Positions 1 through 10,942 are shown, numbered from the stretch's first letter. The stretch is 64,000 bases of DNA from Roridomyces roridus (GCA_029378245.1 JARKIF010000019.1:248001-312000); one strand, 5' to 3'. The notes: a model not told the origin generated them from the letters alone. Program-made: numbers and translations.

Positions 1-1044
1 CATCGTTCCCGTCGTTGTGTTCGCCTCCACTCGGAAGTTCAGCTGGATACTTTGGTTTACCTATTCTACCGTGGACCACCAACTCCCAACTCCACAAGCG
101 ATGCACGACCGGCTTCTTCAGCTTCCCGCTGAGCTGTATCTTCTCGTCGGTGCAACGGACTCCCTGGATGCCTGGGTAAGGTTTTTTCCTTGCATTTCAG
201 CGGAACGATCTGATCAGTAACGCAGATGATGCTCGGGCCATACATTCTCAATATAATCACGCTGGTGCTGCTCACCATAAGCCTCATCCTCCGTTCTGTA
301 CCGTGGGCACTCAGGAGGATGCACCATGAGCGCGATTTCACCTGTAGAGTGCTACTCTGTAGCGCCGCCCTGATCACCTTCTCAGCCTCCTTGTTGGGCG
401 GCTGCCTGTCATATCACTATTTCTCCGCGGAATATAGAATCTGGCCTGCCGAGGCCCAGCGCGTTTTCTGGCGGTCATTCCATTGCTCAGACGCCAGATC
501 ACAGTTGTTGCATATCCTTCGATTCATATGGGAGAGGAATCTGCGCTGGAAGCAGCAAAGGATTCTGGAGTTTGGCAACCACGGACAGGAGCTCTGGCGC
601 GAGTTGTGGGAAGCAATTGGCTTCTGTGTGGGGACATGGAGAGCGTTGCATCTTATTCATAAACTGGTGAGTGGGTGTCATTGCTCCTCCCCTTCGTTGT
701 TCTGAGCACCACGCAGGTCATGGTGGTGCCCATTGTGATGTTGTATGGCCACTACTACGTCGTACGTCGGACCCGTCCTCTCTGTCCATCATGCTCATCA
801 TTCACTAGATGCCCGAAATACGGAGACAGTGGCACGGCTGGCGATTCCGCCGCCGACGTCGATGGTGCGTTTCATCTCCGTAGTCGACACCTCATCTTAC
901 CTAGCCCAGATTCATACATACCCACCCTCGGTCGAGAATCGGTTAGCAGCAATAGCTGGACGGCCAGTAGAAGTGCTCAACGCAACGACAAAGCTCAAGA
1001 CACCGCGAGAGAGGAGCATTCAAGGAGGGACGCGGCTGCCATGA
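1..1044 (+). CDS. Family A multipass membrane protein, copy A1 (5' truncated by window)
   Basis: This is the 3' part of a lineage-specific membrane protein present four times in the window; its function is unknown. The first exon enters at base 1 in an open frame and ends at a GTAAGG donor near 175. The second exon starts near 227 (MMLGPYILNI) and encodes hydrophobic helices and the family motif RxLWEAIGxC. A short exon near 716-760 encodes PIVMLYGHYYV, and the next starts MPEIRRQWHGWRFRRRR, a basic stretch after the last helix. The final conserved exon contains ENRLAAIAGRPVEVLNATT and stops at 1042-1044. How the last two exons join is uncertain because the splice phases do not agree. The closest relative here is copy A2, with which it also shares about 170 nt of downstream sequence. 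Confidence 0.7.
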
Positions 1045-1547
1045 AGATCGTCGGGGACGCCCAACTATTTTTCGCCATCAGCAAGCCTTTTTACCTCCAA
1101 GATATCCTAAAGCGGTGTTTTTGTTCTTTGGCGTGTAAGTTGTTGTCCTGGTCTTCGAGTTCGTGTCTTGACTTTCTTACTAGTGCGAGCCGCGCTTGGG
1201 TCGTCCAATTCCGTCCGTTAGCTGACCGCCGAGTGTGAGGTTATACCCGCAGCTGCCTATGTAGCTTGCACCAAGGATTCTTCTATCTACTTTTGTATTT
1301 TCTCTCTATTCAATATCATTTCTCCACGAACTCGAATCAACTTGATGGAATCCATACGGACTTTGGAGTCTTCTTTCTTTCTTTCTGAACAGCTGCCAAG
1401 AACGTGGGGAAGTTCCACGAGGGATGCCATTTTTGAAAGTGCCGAGATTCTTCGGACCCGTGCTCGGAGCCATTCTTTGAGTCACCAGCTATTCTTCTAG
1501 CGGTGACCAGTCACCGCGGCGGGGCGAAGCGCCTCCGCTGAGTCTTG
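1045..1547. other. Intergenic interval
   Basis: Apart from the conserved 51-nt segment at 1184-1234 and the following 170 nt shared with copy A2, there is a short CTTT microsatellite near 1373-1386. No further gene is visible. Confidence 0.5.
1184..1234 (+). other. 51-nt conserved 3' segment of family A (copy A1)
   Basis: A nearly invariant GC-rich segment containing CGCGCTTGGGTCGTCC and GACCGCCGAGT follows an intron-like GTAAGT..TAG interval. It recurs at the 3' end of all four family A copies. It may be a terminal exon or a spliced 3' UTR element. Confidence 0.6.
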
Positions 1548-1555
1548 TATAAATA
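1548..1555 (+). promoter_or_regulatory. TATA box of the PRISE-like reductase gene
   Basis: TATAAATA lies 46 nt before the ATG at 1601, a normal spacing for a fungal core promoter with a short leader. Confidence 0.6.
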
Positions 1556-1600
1556 AGGCCTTCCATTGAACGTTGAACTCCCATTACTTCTCACTCAGAA

Positions 1601-2912
1601 ATGTCTTCTCCCAACTTGCATGCTCTCGTCTTTGGCGCCTCGGGTCTCGCAGGCTGGGGCGTAGTCAGCCAACTCTTGGCCAATTATCCAGCAAAAGGGA
1701 CGTTTTCTCGGGTGACTGCAGTCGTCAACAGGCCGCTCAGTGTCGCGGACTCGTTGTGGCCCACCACGGACTCTCCTACGCTCGAGCTGGTCACGAATGT
1801 GGATCTAACTAAAGGCTCTGTCCAGGAGTTCACGTTGCACCTCAAGGAGAAGGTAGAGGACATCGCTACTGTTACTCATGTCTTTTATTTCGGTTTGTGC
1901 ACCATGTCAGCACGGTCGTTGTTCTGACATCTGGCGCAGTTTACAGACAACACGACGATCCACTGTTGGAAATCGAAATTAACTGCGGAATGCTTGAGCG
2001 GGTCGTTGGAGCCGTGGAGGCCTTGGCTCCGAACTTTTGTTTCCTTGCGTGGCCGAGCGGTACATTGGTATTTACTTTACCCAGCTTTCTAGGAAATTCC
2101 TTTAAATCCAACAGGGCTACGGAATCTATAAACCTGGCGGAGGACCATTCAGTGCGCCGTACAAAGAGTCCATGGGACGCCTCCCACCTCCGGATACCAA
2201 TTTCTACTATGTCTTTGAGGACTTTCTCACCGAACGGAGTAAAGGCAAGAAGTGGACTTGGTGTGAAGTCCGACCCGATGCTATCGTTGGTAGTTGTCCT
2301 CTTCGACAGCTGTGTGCTAATTAGTTCTTTCAGGTCGGTTTCACTCCGAACGGAAGCACGTACAGTCTGCCCGCACACTGGGCGACGTACCTCTCGCTGT
2401 ACCGTGCTGTCGAGGGGGAGGGCGCCTCTGTACCCTACCCTGGCACCGAGGCAGGTTATGACTCGAAATTCAACGACGCATCTTCAGAGATGATTGCGAA
2501 ACTGGCTATTTGGGCATCCTTGAACCCGGACAAGTCGGGTGGACAGTTGTTCAATGTTGCGGATTCGGGTGCACCGTCGACAATGGGCCAGCGGTGGCCG
2601 GCGTTCGCTGCGTACTTTGGACTCGTGGGCGTTGGGCCTCCGCCTGTGGGAAGTGTTGTGTTGCGGCCGGGAGAGTATGTGGCGAAACACAGGGACGTGC
2701 TTGAAGCCAAATGCAAAAAGCCCAACGAGGTCTTTGGGGCAGGCTTTTTGGACGGATACGGTTTCAATTTGACCTTTGACCGCCAATTGAGCTTGGATAA
2801 AATCAGAGCAGCTGGGTTTATGGAGGAACTTGATCCAGTCGAGTCGTGGTTCAAAGCTTTTGACAAGTTCAAGAAGGGCGGGGATGGTACCAGGTTGAAG
2901 ATGTACATGTAG
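1601..2912 (+). CDS. PRISE-like NAD(P)-dependent reductase (progesterone 5-beta-reductase/iridoid synthase-like SDR)
   Basis: A cytosolic short-chain dehydrogenase-type protein with an N-terminal Rossmann motif (FGASGLAGWGV, residues 10-20). Four exons fit: 1601-1892, 1939 to about 2070, about 2116 to about 2285, and about 2336-2912. The spliced protein carries the family marks EIEINCGMLERVV, YGIYKPGG, the NFYYVFED segment with the active-site tyrosine of PRISE enzymes, and RPDAIVGFTPNGS. It ends KKGGDGTRLKMYM. Family members reduce activated C=C bonds of enones; the substrate here is unknown. A TATA box lies 46 nt upstream. The next gene begins only 73 nt downstream on the same strand. The family call is firm and the reaction is inferred. 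Confidence 0.85.
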
Positions 2913-2984
2913 AAATGCAATGGTTGTGGTCGTCGAGCAACGACGGGATGATGTCAAAGGCCAACTTTGACCGTGTGGGTTCTG

Positions 2985-4869
2985 ATGATGTCCATCGACT
3001 CCTCTGTCCTCGACCCATGTCCAATGGAGGGCCCCAGTATCGAGCAAGTCTCGCGCTGGCTACGAAAGTCTTCCTTTGTTACCCTCTTAATCGCGTCTGG
3101 CCTCTTCAGCTTCTTCATCGTGCTGCGTGTCTTTGCCAGTAATTCCCCTGATTTTATTTCACTACAACTTGTTATTGACGACACCTCAGACCGCTCGTCT
3201 CGCGTAGACCATCGGGATTTCTCTCTCGCAGCGCACAAGGAGGTGGACGAACTGTTTGCCCGGCAATCCTTCACTTTTGAGGAAGCTTCGCCGCGCTATG
3301 CACTTCGAAATGGCCGTGAGCCACCTCCGGGCTACGTCAACTGGTTTCTGTATGCCAAAGAACACAAGTGCCTCGTCGACGACTATGAGCAAGTACAGAG
3401 GGATTTTGAGCCGTTCTACCAGCTGGCCAAGGACGACCCCAAGTTCTTCAAGCGGATGGTTGACAGAGGGCTTAACTTGGTGCGTTGGGCAGCCTTCGTT
3501 TGTATATACTGACTGAGAAGTTTCTAGACGAAGCAGGCCGACTTGGGCATTAAAACGCTCCAGGTCCAAGACGGAGAGGCCACCTTGACGGACGCTTGGA
3601 ACAGTAACTACCATGGGGACTGGCTGGAAATGCTGAACCAGGTGCGCCGCCCTCGTCTCTCATTTTCACGGACTGACAACTACTCACAGATGACGACTGC
3701 ATTCCTTCCCCCGACCGCCTTGAATCTTGTCGTAAATCACCGCGACGAGCCCCGAGTCGCGTTTGACGCACGAGTCCCGCACGCTCAGCGAGGCGCGCTT
3801 GACGCCCAAGACCCACTGCCCTTCCGCAACAACCCGAAACCGACGGCCTAAATTCTACACGGACGAAAAGCATTGTCTCGTGCCCAACGCGCCCACGGGA
3901 TTCTTAGACTACGCCAACGACGCGACTTCCTGTGCAGTTTCTTTTGTTCCCGACTGCATGAGCTCATCCATATTCAGTCTTGATGTACAGCGCCAGCGCC
4001 GATTTCACGACAGACTTGTACCCTGTGCTCAGTCAGTGCAAGATATACCCATGTTTTTCGGATATTTTATACCCTTCTGCGGTACGTCTGCCTTTCCCGC
4101 TCGCATCTACCGTACTGACTGGAGCTGCAGTTCCACTATCCTCGGTCGTATTGGTACCCCAAATACGCCTATGCCAACAACATAACCTGGACAGACAAAA
4201 AGCCCGTCATCTGTACGTCCATTCTCTCCATTTTTTGGCGAATTATATGAACCATCTGTAGACTGGAGAGGCCAATCCACTGGGGGGTGGATCAAGGGCG
4301 ACAACTACCGCTCTTTCCCGCGTTTCAAGCTGATCGACATGGCACGCGCGCATCCACATCTACCCATGGACGTTGCCATTACGCACTTTTACGATTGGTT
4401 CTGCAGGGAGCCTGATTGTGACGAGGAAGCGGTCAAGAAGGAGTACAATATCGTTGGGGAGGGCTCCTCGAGTCCGAGGGAGGACGTCTACAAGTTCAAA
4501 TGGGTTCTGGACTTGGATGGCAATGCCTTCTCGGGGCGGTATCTCGGACTTCTCAAGAGCGGGAGTTTGGTCTTCAAGGTATCTACTTTTCCGCTCCGTT
4601 TTTTTGATTACGCTGACTGGGATATCCAGAGTACTGTCTTCACAGAGTACTTCAGTGCGTGGCTCAAGCCTTTTGAGCACTACATCCCAGTCTTGCCCGA
4701 CCTCTCGGACCTCCCTGAGCGTATCGAGTGGGCGCTTACGCACGATGCCGAGGCGCAAAGGATTATGGAACGCGGCAAGGCGTTTGTGGAGCGCGTCATT
4801 ACGGATGAGCAGAATGATTGCTACTGGGGGTTGGTGCTGCTCGAGTGGGCGAGGTTGCAGAATCTGTGA
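2985..4869 (+). CDS. CAP10-like glycosyltransferase, family GT90
   Basis: A Golgi type II membrane glycosyltransferase related to cryptococcal CAP10/CXT1 xylosyltransferases. The first ATG in frame is at 2985. A short cytoplasmic tail is followed by a signal anchor (SSFVTLLIASGLFSFFIVL, about residues 28-46). The stem leads to the GT90 entry block RNGREPPPGYVNWFLYAKEH and DYEQVQRDFEPFYQLA. Short introns interrupt it at about 3481-3528 and several later points. The core includes a DLYPVLSQCKIYPCFSD block, NNITWTDKKPVIYWRGQSTG and a C-terminal block with FKWVLDLDGNAFSGRY, the acidic nucleotide-sugar region of the family. It ends WARLQNL. The acceptor glycan is unknown. The gene converges on the FAH gene. 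Confidence 0.88.
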
Positions 4870-5007
4870 AAAGGGAGGGGTTTCTTCCATCCTGTATGCG
4901 CGGCAGGGATCGCCCTCGGGCTATATGTAGCGGCAATTATACCTGCAGCGCTCGGACACCATGTACTTATAATATGTATAATACAAGATTCTATCGAATC
5001 TATTCTT

Positions 5008-6036
5008 CTACTGTGCAGACAACGAAAAGACCCCAGGCGCAGTGGAAGTAACGGGGTTGGACAGTGTCCCAAGAGGTGGGATGGAAATATCCACCACGTC
5101 ACCGTCCTTGAGCCACGTCTTGGGGTCCATGCCCATGCCCACACCGACAGGCGTCCCTGTTGCGATGATGTCGCCTGGCTGGATGGAAATTCCCATCGAG
5201 GCCGTGGCGATGAGGGTTGGGACGTCAAAGATGAGCTCGGAGGTATTTTGCGATTGGCGGAGCTCGCCGTTGACTTTGGTTGTGAGGTGGAGGTGGGAGT
5301 AGGAGAGGGAGGAGGAGGGGACGACGTATGGGCCCTGCGTTAATCAGTTAGACCGCTGGAAGGCAGAAGAGACTAGATGAGAACTTGCCATTGGGCAGAA
5401 CGTATCGAGACTCTTGCCAATGTAAAACTGCTTATGGTCGCGCTGTCGTTCTCGAGCAGTGACATCGTTGACGATGACAGCGCCCCAGACATAGTCCCAA
5501 GCCTCTTCCTTGGGAATAGCTACCCCCGCCTTGCCGATTATGATACCCAATTCACCCTCGTAGTCTGGGCTGTCGGTGACATTCGGGTGGGTGTAGATGG
5601 GCTTGCCAGGCCCGATGATGGAGGTTGCGCGTTTCGTGAAGAGGACAGGGAAATCTGGCTGTTCGTTCTTATCCGAACTGTCGAAGCCGCTCTTGTGGAA
5701 CTCGGCGGCGTGGGCAATGTCTGGCGTCCATCTCGTGAGTGGGATGAACGCGTCTTACGATGCACGCAACGCACAGTTCTTGCCCACACACAGAACATCC
5801 CGGCCAGGAAGCGGAGCCAATATCTCCACACTGCTCAGCGGTTTCGTCTGCCCCGTAGCAAACTGGAAGTCAGCTGGGAGGTTCGGGTGTGCCTCGATAA
5901 GCTTGAATAGATCGTCAAAGCCCAGAATCTCCGAGACGTGCTCTTCGGCGTTGTCGACGAGTCCAATCTTGGCGGATTCACCTAGTGCAGAACGATAGCG
6001 AACGAAGCGGTGGTGGACTTGAGGGACGCTGCTCAT
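5008..6036 (-). CDS. Fumarylacetoacetate hydrolase (FAH) family protein
   Basis: A cytosolic or mitochondrial metal-dependent hydrolase of the FAH/FAHD1 fold. The ATG is at 6036 (MSSVPQVHHRFVRYRSALG). At least three exons are visible. The first ends after LPGRDVLCVGKNC. The middle exon carries the metal-binding SPDYEGELGIIIGK and NDVTARERQ. The last contains GISIQPGDIIATGTPVGVG and DGDVVDISIPPLGTL and ends PGVFSLSAQ. This is the complete set of acidic ligands for the magnesium site. The size is normal, about 290 residues. Likely activities are acylpyruvate hydrolase, fumarylpyruvate hydrolase or oxaloacetate decarboxylase; the sequence alone does not decide. It is transcribed in the same direction as the PPR gene upstream. 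Confidence 0.88.
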
Positions 6037-6223
6037 GGCGGCAGTTGGGAAAGATACGGTGGCATCTTGAGAAGATGGCGTTCCCCGCGCGGGACCATGT
6101 GCCCTTGGTTAATCATGGCCGGAAGTAAAGAACGGAACGGCAGATTTTGACAAGAGCTGGATGCTGAAGTACATACATATACAGTGGGGTGAGCGTAGGA
6201 TACAGATTAAACCGTTCGATATA

Positions 6224-7894
6224 TTATTTTCTTTTCCAACTCCAATACTCGTCGTCTGCGGGAACCATCATCCACCGCGCCTTCCTCACCACTTCCTGCC
6301 GCCAATTGTCTCCCCAAATGTGCCCGGTAGGGGTGGAACTCCGTATCGCACGATGGAGGATACTAACAAGCGGCCACTCGTCGAGTTTGTCCCCGGATAG
6401 AGTCGTCTCGTGCCCCATGATCTCCTCATATGTGGGAACGCGGCCAGACGACTTCTCGCCCTCGCCCCTCGCATTGCTCTTAAGCAACCGCTGCACAATC
6501 CACCTGTACGCCTTGTCCGCCTTGTCCATCTTGGAATACTTGAACTCGCCACCCATCACATGGAACGCAAAGACAGGATCAGTCAGGTCTGCCTCACCCT
6601 GCGCTCGCGCCCGTGCCCGAGCAACGTTGACGTCGTAGTAGACCTTCCTCGCCATGTACCGCGTGAGGACAAAATAAACACGCTCCGTGACGGGTATCCC
6701 CATCTCCAACATGAGCTGCAGAATCACGAGAGCGCCGGGGTAGTCGTCGAGGTACAGGAATGTGCGGAAGGCAATGAGCAGGAGACTTGCGTCCATGGTC
6801 ATTTGCTCCTGGCGCTCCGAGCGTGTGTCGGCAGCGGGAGGGTGCGAAACAACGCTGAACCAGTACGCCATCATATCAGCGAAGAGCTCGCGCGGCTGTG
6901 GGACAGTGCCAACGTCCTGCTCTGCACGGGATTTGTTGGGTTTGTAGTCTTTCTTGTACAGATGTCCCAAGATGCGGAATAGATGCTTGTATGTGGTGGC
7001 GTCCGGCCGGAGCGGTGTGCTGTGCACAAGCCGCATCAAGACGCCGTAGATGGCAAAAGCCTTGCGCAGGTCTTTGAGCTGTTTCTGCCTACCAATGAGG
7101 GCATTGAAGACAATGATGTGAATGGGAACGTCCTTTTCCCGCATGACGCCCATGATCCAGTCCACGGCTGCCTGGTCCGAAACGGGGGTGGAGTGGATTG
7201 CACGAGCGTACGGCTCTGAGACGACTGTAGAACTGGCGCTGATGTCATACAGCGCAATGGTCTCTGCCGCCGCCTCAATCTGTCCCGCCTGCGCCTGAAG
7301 GTCGATGAGCTTCATGACGAGGGACCGGGATGGTTGCTGGTCCTGCTTCAAAGAGATGTAGATGCGCGTGAGCTCAGCGGCTGTCTCGACTGGGATATCC
7401 AACACAGCCATGTGCTCCAGAAATTCCATGAAAAAAGGTTCTGTGAAAGTGCTGTAGGCGAGTATCGTCTGGATCCCCTCCAGCTGATCTGCAGCAGGTG
7501 CTTGGGAGGAGGACACGACTATGGCGAGGAAAAGTGCGTCGGTAGACGGTAGGGGGATGGCGCCGTCCTCGAGCATGTGCCGGTAAACGTCCATGGCATC
7601 GTCGAACAAACGACGCTCGAAAAGAAATTGGATTATGTTCTGGGCAAGCAGGGGGCGCGAGGGGATTGGGAGGTCTTCAGAACGGAGACTTTGGCGGAGC
7701 TGTGCAATCCTCTTGCGGTGAGGCTTCTCTTTTGCCAGCTCCAGCAAGTCCATGAAAGGACCGGCCAGATCTTGGACCTGGCTCCTGGGCAGCTCTACTG
7801 CATTGCGGCTGGCGAACCGACGAGGGAGAAAAGTGGGTATCCGATGAGATGAGGTGCGACGTAGAAGATTGAGAGGAGTGAGAGCGATTCGCAT
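6224..7894 (-). CDS. Mitochondrial pentatricopeptide-repeat-like protein
   Basis: A single-exon protein of 556 residues beginning at the ATG at 7894. A leader further upstream in the same frame has no ATG. The N-terminus (MRIALTPLNLLRRTSSHR, then RRFASRNA) is rich in Arg and Ser with no acids, typical of a mitochondrial import signal. The rest is helical, with repeats in PPR style: FERRLFDDAMDVYRHMLEDG, ALIVFNALIGRQKQLKDL with AFAIYGVLMRL, and YPGALVILQLMLEMGIPVT. Repeats are irregular, as is usual for fungal organelle RNA-binding factors. The C-terminus is rich in Trp and Lys (DDEYWSWKRK). The likely role is processing or translation of a mitochondrial transcript; the target is unknown. Confidence 0.7.
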   Translation of the reverse strand: MRIALTPLNLLRRTSSHRIPTFLPRRFASRNAVELPRSQVQDLAGPFMDLLELAKEKPHRKRIAQLRQSLRSEDLPIPSRPLLAQNIIQFLFERRLFDDAMDVYRHMLEDGAIPLPSTDALFLAIVVSSSQAPAADQLEGIQTILAYSTFTEPFFMEFLEHMAVLDIPVETAAELTRIYISLKQDQQPSRSLVMKLIDLQAQAGQIEAAAETIALYDISASSTVVSEPYARAIHSTPVSDQAAVDWIMGVMREKDVPIHIIVFNALIGRQKQLKDLRKAFAIYGVLMRLVHSTPLRPDATTYKHLFRILGHLYKKDYKPNKSRAEQDVGTVPQPRELFADMMAYWFSVVSHPPAADTRSERQEQMTMDASLLLIAFRTFLYLDDYPGALVILQLMLEMGIPVTERVYFVLTRYMARKVYYDVNVARARARAQGEADLTDPVFAFHVMGGEFKYSKMDKADKAYRWIVQRLLKSNARGEGEKSSGRVPTYEEIMGHETTLSGDKLDEWPLVSILHRAIRSSTPTGHIWGDNWRQEVVRKARWMMVPADDEYWSWKRK

Positions 7895-8239
7895 GCAATT
7901 CAGCCCACACCCATAGGCCAATCCTCAAGGTTGTGGGCAAAGAAAATTCGATGGTGCTTAGTCATACTCTTCTTCTGTTTGCGCTGTCGGACCGAAACTC
8001 CGAACCACTCGGACATCCCTCTCTACTGCCGCCTCCATTCACAGGTCTGAAGTCGAGAGACTCGCAACAGCGTTACACCTGCTCGACGCTACATACAGCG
8101 CCCGAAGATCATTCGCTTCCTGACACCTATACTCTCTCGTGTACATTTTTTGAATAAGCCCTCGTGGAACACATACGGTTTCACCAATGTCCTTGTAATA
8201 TCTCTGGCCTCCTCGTCTAATTGACCTCTGGCTGGCAAC
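7895..8239. other. Intergenic interval
   Basis: This probably holds the promoter of the PPR gene reading left and degraded sequence before the P450 pseudogene. No ORF, repeat or RNA gene is supported. Confidence 0.5.
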
Positions 8240-10250
8240 CAAGTTGATCCCATATGTTCGCCCTCGTTCTCATTCTACCAAGCTCAAAGGTTCCCCGAGA
8301 ACAAGCTTTATCTTTGGAGCCACAGCGAGCCCTGAGTCTCTGACGCGCATGCTCTGGTGGTCTAATTGCTATGGCTCTGTCTACGGACCCCAAGGCAATC
8401 TGCCTTTCTACCAGTCAGAGCGTTCGGTGTATGTCAAGACCGAAACCGACAAGATTTTCATCGGGAACATTTGTATGTGGCTTTATTTAATTTCGCGGAC
8501 GTCATAGGTTCATATTTTCTTTCCAGTTTGGACGCGGGCTTTTGTGGACATGCACAAGCTCCAACGCAAGGCCCTTACTCCGGCCTTTAGTAACGCTGAC
8601 TTCCGTTTTTTTTTTTCGATTCGGCTTACAAGGTTCGCCGGTCTGTTGTCACTCTCACTATACATTCATCCGCTTTAGCTCGAAACAATTTGGGATGCGA
8701 CGCTGGAGTCCGACGGTACTGTCATCGAGGTACAGAGTGTAGGTCCCCTAAATTTTGGAGATCCGGTTTCCAAGTAGGATGACTAGGGTTGCGCACACCT
8801 TGGTGGCTCCAGCCACCAAACCAACTTGATTCTTGACAACCTCGACAGCATCGGAATTGCGGGATTCTCGTAAGATTTTCGGTACATCGAGGGCCACACG
8901 TCCCCTGTAACCGCGGCATTCGAGTCATTGCAGGTCACCGAAACGACGTTCTTTGGTCAGATGCAATGCTATTCTTGCTTGCTCCAGTGTCATTTTCCCC
9001 ATTTTGATCAGTTTGCCGACAGGGCGCATGCGTGTCTTTTGGGAGCTGCGCCGCAGTTTGAAGGATATCGCAGAGCGGCTTCCTGAAAATACGCGCAAAG
9101 AAAAGGATGGCAATGTTGCGGAAGAGCTGACGGGCAAGTCGGTGATCGGGCTGCTCGGTGAGTGCCCGCAGCCCTAGCCAAGGCTCAGCTTTCTGGTTCC
9201 GAATTGTGTATGACGCAAGAGAAGTGGTTGCACAGAAGGTGAGATTCGTCGAGATTCGACATCGCTACTTCCGACTTGTTAGCTGGTGCGTGCATGTGCG
9301 TGCATATTGTCTCTGTCATTTAGTGCTTGAAAAAATTTCAGGTTACGAAACAACCTCGGGTACGTAACGGTCTTCGTATTTTTCGTTTGTTCCATCCATT
9401 CGAACATCTGCCTAGTTGCCCTAACGGCGAGTCCACTATCTCCTACATACACCCGCCAACCGCGATTGATACTCCCGCCAGTGAGCGCTTATTGAATTGG
9501 CGAAACACCCCGAAATTCAGGACAAACTGCGCCCCGAGCTCGCATGGTTCAGTCTTTCAGATCTGACATGGGACCAACTCGTCTCGGAGCTTCCATTCCT
9601 CGATACAACGGCATTAGAAGTGCTTAGATTGCACCCACCGGTCGTCTCAACCATCCGAGTAGTACGTTTGATTCTTTTTTATTCAATGGGTGTGGCGACG
9701 GATGAAGTATGGGCTGCCTGCGATGATGTGATACCCCTTGGTACACCCATCGTTACGCCCTCGGACGATATCAACCATTGCCGTCGCCGCTGGAAGCGCC
9801 GTATTGGCGCCCATCCGGTGTATCAATCGTTCCGAGGCGCTGTGGGGCGCCGACGCCAAGGAGTGGAAACCTTCCCGTTGGCTTGAAGAGATCACCGTCT
9901 CAGTGCGGGAGCTACAACATTGCCATCTGTTGACTTTCCATGAAGGGCCCAGGGCATGTCTGTCTGGGCAAGTCGTTTGCACTGGTGGGTATGCGACGGT
10001 TCTAAATATGTGTATCTGTCACTTACCCTTGCCCTGAAGGAATTTAAAGTAAACTATTTTTCTTGTTCCATGTTCGGCTCAAACTCAAGCTTCAACCTTT
10101 AGGCCGTGTTGTCCGTCCTGGTTCGCAACTTTGTTTTTCGAGTTTCCTGATGGGCCAGAGACGAAGATGGAGAAACATATTGCGATCGTCCCGCGCCCCA
10201 AGGTTGCCGGGCAGAGCGGCGACAAGGTCCCATTAATGGTTAGACGTTGA
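8240..10250 (+). pseudogene. Cytochrome P450 pseudogene
   Basis: Remnants of a fungal P450 appear in order but in conflicting frames. An N-terminal part has KGSPRTSFIFGATASPESL and YGSVYGPQGNLPF. A helix-I region follows near 9420-9490. The K-helix ALEVLRLHPPV holds ExxR (about 9620-9650). Then come VIPLGTPIVTPS and RTISTIAVAAGSAVLAPI in different frames, and WGADAKEWKPSRWL. The heme-loop region FHEGPRACL is disrupted right after the cysteine by a 4-nt TCTG duplication near 9957-9964. The C-terminus PETKMEKHIAIVPRPKVAG reads to VRR and a TGA at 10248-10250. Several indels mean it cannot encode a working enzyme as read. The terminal stop codon lies inside the target-site duplication of a MITE. 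Confidence 0.75.
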
Positions 10251-10251
10251 C
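10244..10251. repeat. Left target-site duplication of the MITE
   Basis: ACGTTGAC, identical to 10935-10942. It includes the TGA stop codon of the P450 remnant. Confidence 0.85.
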
Positions 10252-10934
10252 AGGACCCCGGATTATAGGTGTGAAGGCCTGATGCGATTCCTGACGATTT
10301 GGGCGATTTTTGACCTGTAGGCCTGTACGAAATCCTGACAAAATTTGAGAATTTTTTGGTGGGCCTGATTCGGAAATCCTGACCTTTTGGGCCGACCTGG
10401 TGGGTCTGATGTTGAATCCTGACGTGGATCTATGGCGGAGTGGTTTTGGCATCCCCAGCTATGGTCAAGGCTGGCTGATGGGGAAGCCCTGAGTTCGATT
10501 TGTCTCCAAGCCATTTACTTTCGTTGGGCACTGGGCAGTTTTATTTTATTTGGCCAAGCCCCTGTTTTGCCCCTGATCCGAATCGTATTGAGGAGAGACA
10601 AGACACTACAAGAGGTCGCCACTCCATCACTTCCTCGGCGATTCGAGAACATGTCGGGGACACGAGGCGAGCACTGTGACTTGTCGACCGATGATCCGCC
10701 CTTTAATCCCGCCGCTTGGATTAAAAACAAGAAAAACCTGACTTTTTCGGGCAAAATTGAGGCCTGTTTCGATTTTCCTGACTTTTTGGGCGAAATTTAG
10801 GCCTGTTTTGATTTTCCTGACCTTGAGCGAAAAATTTTCGGAGGCCTGTATGTTTCCTGACTTTTTGTGCAAAAAAAATCCTGACTTTTTGCCTTGAAAA
10901 AAATCAGGCCTTCACACCCATAATCCGGGGTCCT
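10252..10934. mobile_element. hAT-like MITE with 31-bp terminal inverted repeats and 8-bp TSD
   Basis: A 683-bp non-coding element. The left terminus 10252-10282 begins AGGACCCCGGATTATAGG. It matches the reverse complement of the right terminus 10904-10934 at 30 of 31 positions. It is flanked by perfect 8-bp direct repeats ACGTTGAC (10244-10251 and 10935-10942), the target-duplication length of hAT transposons. No transposase ORF is present, so it is non-autonomous. Inside, CCTGAC...TTTGGGC...GCCTG motifs recur near both ends, and a tRNA-like stretch lies at 10426-10508. Termini and duplication are read directly; the hAT assignment rests on duplication length and terminus style. Confidence 0.85.
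10426..10508 (+). other. tRNA-like segment with A-box and B-box inside the MITE
   Basis: TGGCGGAGTGG (10433-10443) fits the RNA polymerase III A-box of a Ser/Leu-type tRNA. GAGTTCGATTTG (10491-10502) is a degenerate B-box at the distance expected for a tRNA with a long variable arm. The acceptor and T stems do not pair well, so this is a tRNA relic or a pol III promoter, not a functional tRNA gene. Confidence 0.4.
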
Positions 10935-10942
10935 ACGTTGAC
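10935..10942. repeat. Right target-site duplication of the MITE
   Basis: ACGTTGAC, identical to 10244-10251, directly outside the right inverted repeat. Confidence 0.85.

Noticed and set aside
10426..10508. Functional tRNA-Ser or tRNA-Leu gene
   Set aside because: The acceptor and T arms do not pair and the B-box is degenerate; kept only as a tRNA-like relic.
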